From Defluviitaleaceae bacterium (GTDB lineage: Bacteria; Bacillota; Clostridia; Lachnospirales; WQUN01): a DNA stretch of 45,546 nucleotides. Of the stretch, positions 42,213 through 45,546 are shown in pieces (positions within the stretch are counted from its first letter, which is position 1; each line of letters begins with the position of its first letter). A program made the position numbers and the translations under genes. The notes beneath the pieces were generated by a model. The model was not told where the DNA came from. It saw nothing but the letters and a program-made list of their open reading frames with translations, and did not search any database. The DNA is taken from positions 1-45,546 of the forward strand of contig WQSG01000020.1 in NCBI GenBank assembly GCA_009788055.1, given 5' to 3'.

Positions 42213-43718
42213 ATGTACAAACAGCTAAAATGTTTTGCTTTATTATTTGCGTTATGCACAATTTTATCCGCGTGTATGGTGGATGAGCATTCGGGGGCGG
42301 CGTATCTTGGCGAAGTGCCAACGCTACTTTCCACCACGCCCGCCGCGCTGGAATTAACGCCCGAAGCCACGCCGCCAAATCCTGCGCCGTCTCCCCCACC
42401 CCGCCCCGCGAATGCGCGTGACTTCGGCGGGCGAACGCTTAGGATAGGCGCGTGGTGGCCCGCTCCAATTTATTACGCAATATGGTACGAACCACGCCCG
42501 GAAACATCAAGGGATTACGAAGTCGCACGCATGATGTGGGAAAACGCCCGCCGCATAGAGCGAGAATTTAATGTACAGCTTGAATACGTAACCGTACCTT
42601 ATGACGACTTTTTGCCAACGCTTGCAACAAGCTTTATGCCGCCGCCTTTTGCAGACGTTGTTGTTTTGGAGGGCGGAATGCAGGTTGAATTGGTCGGCAG
42701 ATTAATCCAACCGTGGTGCGCGGCAAATTTGCCAGACGCGGATATTTTTGGCGAGCAAATTCATGCGCGCCCCTGCACAATCTTTGAAGGTCGTGTTTGG
42801 ACAATCAACCCGCAGGGGGTAGATATTGTTGCGCAAGGTCTTGGCGTAAACCTTGATATTATCCACGCAAACGGTTTGCCAAACCCGCTGGAATTATTTG
42901 AAGCGGGGCAGTGGACATGGGACGCTATGCTTGAAATTATGCGCGATGCAACGGCAGACACAACGGGCGACGGCGTTGTAAACCAATTCGGCATCGCAGG
43001 ACAGCCGAACGATATCATTCGGCATTTGATTGGCGCGAATGACGGCATTCTGGTTGGCGGAGATTTCAATTTTGTCTGGCCGAATTTCTACTACGCATTA
43101 GACCACCCCAACACACGCGCCGCGCTGGAGTTCGCGGAAACCATTTTCAGCGAAGGACTTTGGGCGCACGAGCCGGGCGGCGTTATGATTATAGGAAACT
43201 GGGAGCGTAATTTTTTTAGCGGCAAACGTGAAGGCAATGCCGCGTTATTCCCCGCCGCCACGTGGAGTTTGGAAGGTTGGCCGCCAAATTTCTATCCGCA
43301 TTTTAATTTCGGCTTTGTCCCCTTCCCCACCGGCCCGAACAATACGACGGGTAACACTTCGTTAAGCGGCTTGCGCACAGGTCTTGCCGTTCCCGTTGGC
43401 GTGGATTGGTGGCTTGAAGATATCCTTTTCATTATGGAAGAACTGTTCGCGTGGTCGGGCGACAACCCTGATTTAATTTGGGAAAGCGGCGAAACAAACC
43501 GTTTGCGTGACGTCCTGCCAACCGAGGCAGACGTTCAGCGATATCTTCACGCACACCGCACCCAAGCCGCAGATATCGGCATGGATATATCTGAATATTA
43601 TTGGGTGCTTGGCTTTATGGCGTATGATTTCCACAGCCGCGAAATGACCGCGGCGCAAGCAATCGAATATCACCGCGCCCCGCAACAAGCAATCCTAGAC
43701 CGCCGCTTTAGACCATAG
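42213..43718 (+). CDS. Solute-binding lipoprotein of an ABC transporter type
   Basis: 501 residues, starting at ATG 42213 after AGGAGG. A lipobox LSAC (Cys 21) is followed by a Pro/Thr-rich linker and a typical family 1 extracellular binding fold (LRIGAWWPAPIYYAIWYEP, later WTWDAMLEIMRDATADTTGDG with a calcium-like DTTGDG loop, and EFAETIFSEGLW). Such proteins capture sugars or oligosaccharides for ABC import. No permease or ATPase gene is near, so it may serve a distant transporter. The signal sequence is shared with the gene before it. Confidence 0.85.
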   Translation: MYKQLKCFALLFALCTILSACMVDEHSGAAYLGEVPTLLSTTPAALELTPEATPPNPAPSPPPRPANARDFGGRTLRIGAWWPAPIYYAIWYEPRPETSRDYEVARMMWENARRIEREFNVQLEYVTVPYDDFLPTLATSFMPPPFADVVVLEGGMQVELVGRLIQPWCAANLPDADIFGEQIHARPCTIFEGRVWTINPQGVDIVAQGLGVNLDIIHANGLPNPLELFEAGQWTWDAMLEIMRDATADTTGDGVVNQFGIAGQPNDIIRHLIGANDGILVGGDFNFVWPNFYYALDHPNTRAALEFAETIFSEGLWAHEPGGVMIIGNWERNFFSGKREGNAALFPAATWSLEGWPPNFYPHFNFGFVPFPTGPNNTTGNTSLSGLRTGLAVPVGVDWWLEDILFIMEELFAWSGDNPDLIWESGETNRLRDVLPTEADVQRYLHAHRTQAADIGMDISEYYWVLGFMAYDFHSREMTAAQAIEYHRAPQQAILDRRFRP

Positions 43719-43860
43719 GCTGTGCATATACCGCAGGCGCGGAGTAATAATAAGGGCAGTCAACCCCGCTTTGTGAATAAGTAGTTTGGGTGGGCAGTGA
43801 GCGCAACGTGCATTTCCCTTCGTGCTGATACGTGCATGAATGTGTGCAGTTAATATCCAT
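43708..43860 (-). CDS. Small cysteine-rich protein, DUF1540-like
   Basis: 50 residues, starting at ATG 43860 after a GGAGAGGTG site. The Cys pattern is C5-x3-C9-x7-C17 and C35, with CTHSCTYQHEGKCTL as the recognisable core. Proteins of this pattern are found in many Clostridia, often annotated as DUF1540 or, misleadingly, as an acyl-carrier dehydratase. They may bind a metal. The gene converges with the binding protein gene and overlaps its 3' end by 11 bp. Confidence 0.75.
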   Translation of the reverse strand: MDINCTHSCTYQHEGKCTLRSLPTQTTYSQSGVDCPYYYSAPAVYAQPMV

Positions 43861-43919
43861 TTTCACCTCTCCTTTGTGCTTCATTATGCCCCAAAATTTT
43901 TTTATTAATCGGTGATTAG

Positions 43920-44567
43920 ATGCCATACGTTTTGCTTTTTTTGGAAGGAATAATAACCTTCATTTCGCCTTGCCTGTTGCCGCTTTTGCCGGTTTATGTG
44001 TCGTACTTTGCGGCGGGCGAAGGAAAAACCAACACCCTGCTAAACTCGATAGGTTTTGTGATTGGGTTTACGGTCGTGTTTGTTGCAATGGGTGCGTTTG
44101 CGGGAACTGTCGGCGGGTTTTTCATCAGCCACACGCGGATTATTAGTATCATCGGCGGGATTATTATTGTCGTGCTGGGGCTTAACTATGTAGGCGTTGT
44201 AAATTTGCGTGTTTTCCGCGCAGGGACGTTTGGGAAATTTCAACTTGGTAAAACCCGCCCGTCGTCGTTTCCCTCCGCGATTGTGTTCGGGATTGTGCTT
44301 TCTATCGCATGGACACCCTGCGTAAGCACCTTTCTTGGGGCGGCATTGGTACGCGCCGCCGCACAAGGTTCTGCCCACGAGGGAATGCTTATGCTTCTGG
44401 TTTACTCGCTGGGGCTGGGCTTGCCCTTTATCGCAAGCGCGGTTTTAATCGACAAGCTTAAAGGTGCGTTTGATTTTCTCAAAAGAAATTACCGCGCCGT
44501 AAATATTTTCTCGGGCGCGGTACTGGTCTTGGTCGGAATTTTAATGATACTGGGGCGTCTTTGGTAA
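43920..44567 (+). CDS. CcdA/DsbD-type membrane thiol electron carrier
   Basis: 215 residues with six membrane segments. The two membrane Cys are in ISPCLLPLLP (C18) and SIAWTPCVSTF (C134), the paired positions through which CcdA moves electrons from cytoplasmic thioredoxin to outside thiol proteins. Length and order match CcdA. The gene starts at 43920 after a weak GGTGA and is followed, across a hairpin repeat, by a TlpA-like protein that is its probable outside partner. Confidence 0.9.
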   Translation: MPYVLLFLEGIITFISPCLLPLLPVYVSYFAAGEGKTNTLLNSIGFVIGFTVVFVAMGAFAGTVGGFFISHTRIISIIGGIIIVVLGLNYVGVVNLRVFRAGTFGKFQLGKTRPSSFPSAIVFGIVLSIAWTPCVSTFLGAALVRAAAQGSAHEGMLMLLVYSLGLGLPFIASAVLIDKLKGAFDFLKRNYRAVNIFSGAVLVLVGILMILGRLW

Positions 44568-44577
44568 AAAAACCACA

Positions 44578-44658
44578 GGGGACTCCGTCCCCCGCACCCC
44601 CTGCAAGGGGATTCTATCCCCTTGACCCCTATCACGAACCCGCGCAAAGCGCGGGTTC
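44578..44658. repeat. Hairpin-rich intergenic repeat between the CcdA-like and TlpA-like genes
   Basis: Three perfect stems: GGGGAC/GTCCCC (44578-44592), CAAGGGGA/TCCCCTTG (44604-44624) and GAACCCGCGC/GCGCGGGTTC (44636-44658). The first two match the hairpins at 36204-36248 and the third resembles the central hairpin at 28117-28138. They lie in the 138-bp spacer before the TlpA-like gene, followed by a GTTTTTTGCCGAAC stretch also found in related form at 28150. Confidence 0.8.
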
Positions 44659-44705
44659 AAGTTGAAGTTTTTTGCCGAACTTTTTTTCAAAAAAGGAGGA
44701 TTCTA

Positions 44706-45272
44706 ATGAACAAAAAAATCTCAACAGTACTTGCGATTATCGTTTTCGCGGCGTTGCTTGGTGCGGCGTTTTTCGCGTACAACGCACTTTACGAAAGTGC
44801 GTACATTCCCGAAAGCACAGCCGAAACCATAGCCGAACATCACGGCCTTCCACTAGCCGCAGACTTCGCAATGGAAGACGCATACGGCAACGAGGTTCGC
44901 CTGTCGGATTTCCGAGGGCAACCCGTGGTGCTTAATTTTTGGACAACGTGGTGTCCGTCTTGCGTGCGCGAAACGCCGCATTTTGAAAACCTGTATCAAG
45001 AACAGGGCGATGAAATAAAAATCCTAAAGGTAAATCTAATCGGTAGCCGCGGCGAAACCCGCGAAAGCGTTGACGCTTTTATGTATGCGGGCGGATACAC
45101 CCTCCCGCTTTATTTTGACACAGAGCGCGAGGGCGCACGCGCCTACAACATCACCACAATCCCCGCTACGTTTTTCATCACCGCAGACGGATACCTTGCC
45201 ACAACAATCCACGGTTCCGTAACCGAAACCACCCTTGCACACGGGGTTAAAACGGCCATTCGTAACCGTTAA
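44706..45272 (+). CDS. TlpA/ResA-like thiol-disulfide protein
   Basis: 188 residues, starting at ATG 44706 after AAAGGAGG. One N-terminal membrane anchor (about 8-26) leads to a thioredoxin fold outside the membrane. The redox motif is WCPSC with C83 and C86, inside VVLNFWTTWCPSC, and the ITTIPATFFI segment contains the cis-proline. Proteins of this type reduce thiols on cytochromes or on sporulation proteins and take electrons from CcdA. The neighbouring CcdA-like gene fits this. No cytochrome genes are in the window, so the client is unknown. Confidence 0.9.
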   Translation: MNKKISTVLAIIVFAALLGAAFFAYNALYESAYIPESTAETIAEHHGLPLAADFAMEDAYGNEVRLSDFRGQPVVLNFWTTWCPSCVRETPHFENLYQEQGDEIKILKVNLIGSRGETRESVDAFMYAGGYTLPLYFDTEREGARAYNITTIPATFFITADGYLATTIHGSVTETTLAHGVKTAIRNR

Positions 45273-45354
45273 AGTCCTATGATGATGTAATCTATGTAGG
45301 GGGTAAATAACACTTGGCTGGCTAGGAAGTTGTTTATTAAATGACGATTGCATC

Positions 45355-45383
45355 TTTACGTTGGCGTTATGATTGTATATAAT
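45355..45383 (+). promoter_or_regulatory. Promoter of the antitoxin gene
   Basis: TTTACG (45355-45360) and the perfect TATAAT (45378-45383) are 17 bp apart, about 20 bases before the antitoxin start. The -35 is weak. The short leader keeps the GAGGTGA ribosome site close to the promoter, which suits autoregulation by a RelB-type repressor. Confidence 0.55.
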
Positions 45384-45399
45384 GTGGATGAGGTGATTC

Positions 45400-45546
45400 A
45401 TGATGATGGCTACTAAGTCAAATGTGAATGTAAAAATTGATACAGTGGTTAAAGAAACCGCAACAATGCTTTTAGACCGCATGGGGATTGACCAAACCAC
45501 GGCAATAGATATGTTTTACAGGCAGATTATAGCCGAGCGACGCTTA
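45400..45546 (+). CDS. RelB/DinJ-type antitoxin, C-terminus beyond window edge
   Basis: At least 49 residues are in the window. Two extra Met codons directly follow the first, and GAGGTGA lies just upstream, so the true start may be 45400, 45403 or 45406. The sequence NVNVKIDTVVKETATMLLDRMGIDQTTAIDMFYRQI has the ribbon-helix-helix pattern of RelB/DinJ antitoxins, which bind their own promoter and neutralise a RelE-type ribosome-dependent RNase. The toxin gene would lie to the right of the window. Confidence 0.85.
   Translation, partial: MMMATKSNVNVKIDTVVKETATMLLDRMGIDQTTAIDMFYRQIIAERRL

Noticed and set aside
1-45546. CRISPR array, tRNA, rRNA or insertion-sequence transposase
   Set aside because: No regularly spaced repeats, no cloverleaf-like sequence with conserved T-loop and no transposase motif were seen on either strand.

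Overview
The window looks like a chromosomal segment of an anaerobic, endospore-forming member of the Bacillota, most likely class Clostridia. The sporulation/germination genes sigG, spoVS and a gerS-like lipoprotein sit beside alr and a mazF-type gene. Around them are low-to-middle GC housekeeping genes (pyrCFKDE, pta-ackA, fba, gltX), strong Shine-Dalgarno (SD) sites, many lipoproteins and a Cys-rich DUF1540-like peptide. I see no rRNA, tRNA or CRISPR, and no gene-free stretch longer than 300 bp. Species cannot be read from the sequence.

Layout. (1) 1-4260 is a graveyard of mobile or broken genes: a phage-type HNH nuclease cut by the window edge, a P-loop primase/helicase lacking its N-terminus, an orphan fragment, an AT-rich protein kinase lacking its C-terminal domain, a truncated peptidoglycan-binding protein, a 26-bp perfect palindrome and a zinc-ribbon fragment. 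(2) 4269-6615 (minus) is a tight operon: SH3-type membrane protein, thioredoxin, FlK-like thioesterase, a small unknown protein and a retropepsin-like protein. (3) 6722-8259 is an ECF sigma/anti-sigma pair. (4) 8355-11296 holds an intact kinase homologous to the broken one, a 43-aa ORF and an exported GH18 protein. (5) 11389-15807 (minus) encodes a 1245-aa surface protein ending in an NleD/M91-type zinc metallopeptidase domain, followed at once by a lipoprotein that could be its immunity or partner protein. (6) 16095-19045 (minus) is a WG-repeat membrane protein followed by gltX. (7) 19153-23813 is the pyrimidine operon pyrC-F-K-D-E with a minimal nucleotidyltransferase at its end; pyrC looks leaderless. 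(8) 23877-25672 (minus) is a second ECF sigma/anti-sigma pair. (9) 25791-31535 is the sporulation neighbourhood: gerS-like, alr, mazF, then a GH13 amylase-type enzyme on the other strand, sigG and spoVS. (10) 31608-34991 (minus) pairs a chemoreceptor with a TRAP-type binding lipoprotein, without TRAP permease genes. (11) 35183-39654 is central carbon metabolism (pta, ackA, fba) with an unknown protein between ackA and fba. (12) 39658-45546 holds a YitT protein, two exported proteins sharing a duplicated signal-sequence cassette, a CcdA/TlpA-like thiol redox pair and the start of a RelB/DinJ antitoxin gene.

How the genes fit together. The pyr operon supplies UMP synthesis steps from carbamoyl-aspartate onward, and pta-ackA gives ATP from acetyl-CoA. 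The gerS/alr/sigG/spoVS group points to forespore and germination functions; motif-level matches suggest a sigma-E-type promoter before gerS and a sigma-F-type promoter before sigG. Three intergenic spacers (28020-28206, 36204-36363, 44578-44658) carry members of one GC-rich, hairpin-forming repeat family. The most novel-looking items are the M91 surface protein with its lipoprotein, the kinase/43-aa/GH18 cluster with its degraded paralogue, the chemoreceptor plus orphan TRAP binding protein, and the palindrome at a gene-breakage junction. All functional statements rest on reading motifs by eye; no database search was run.
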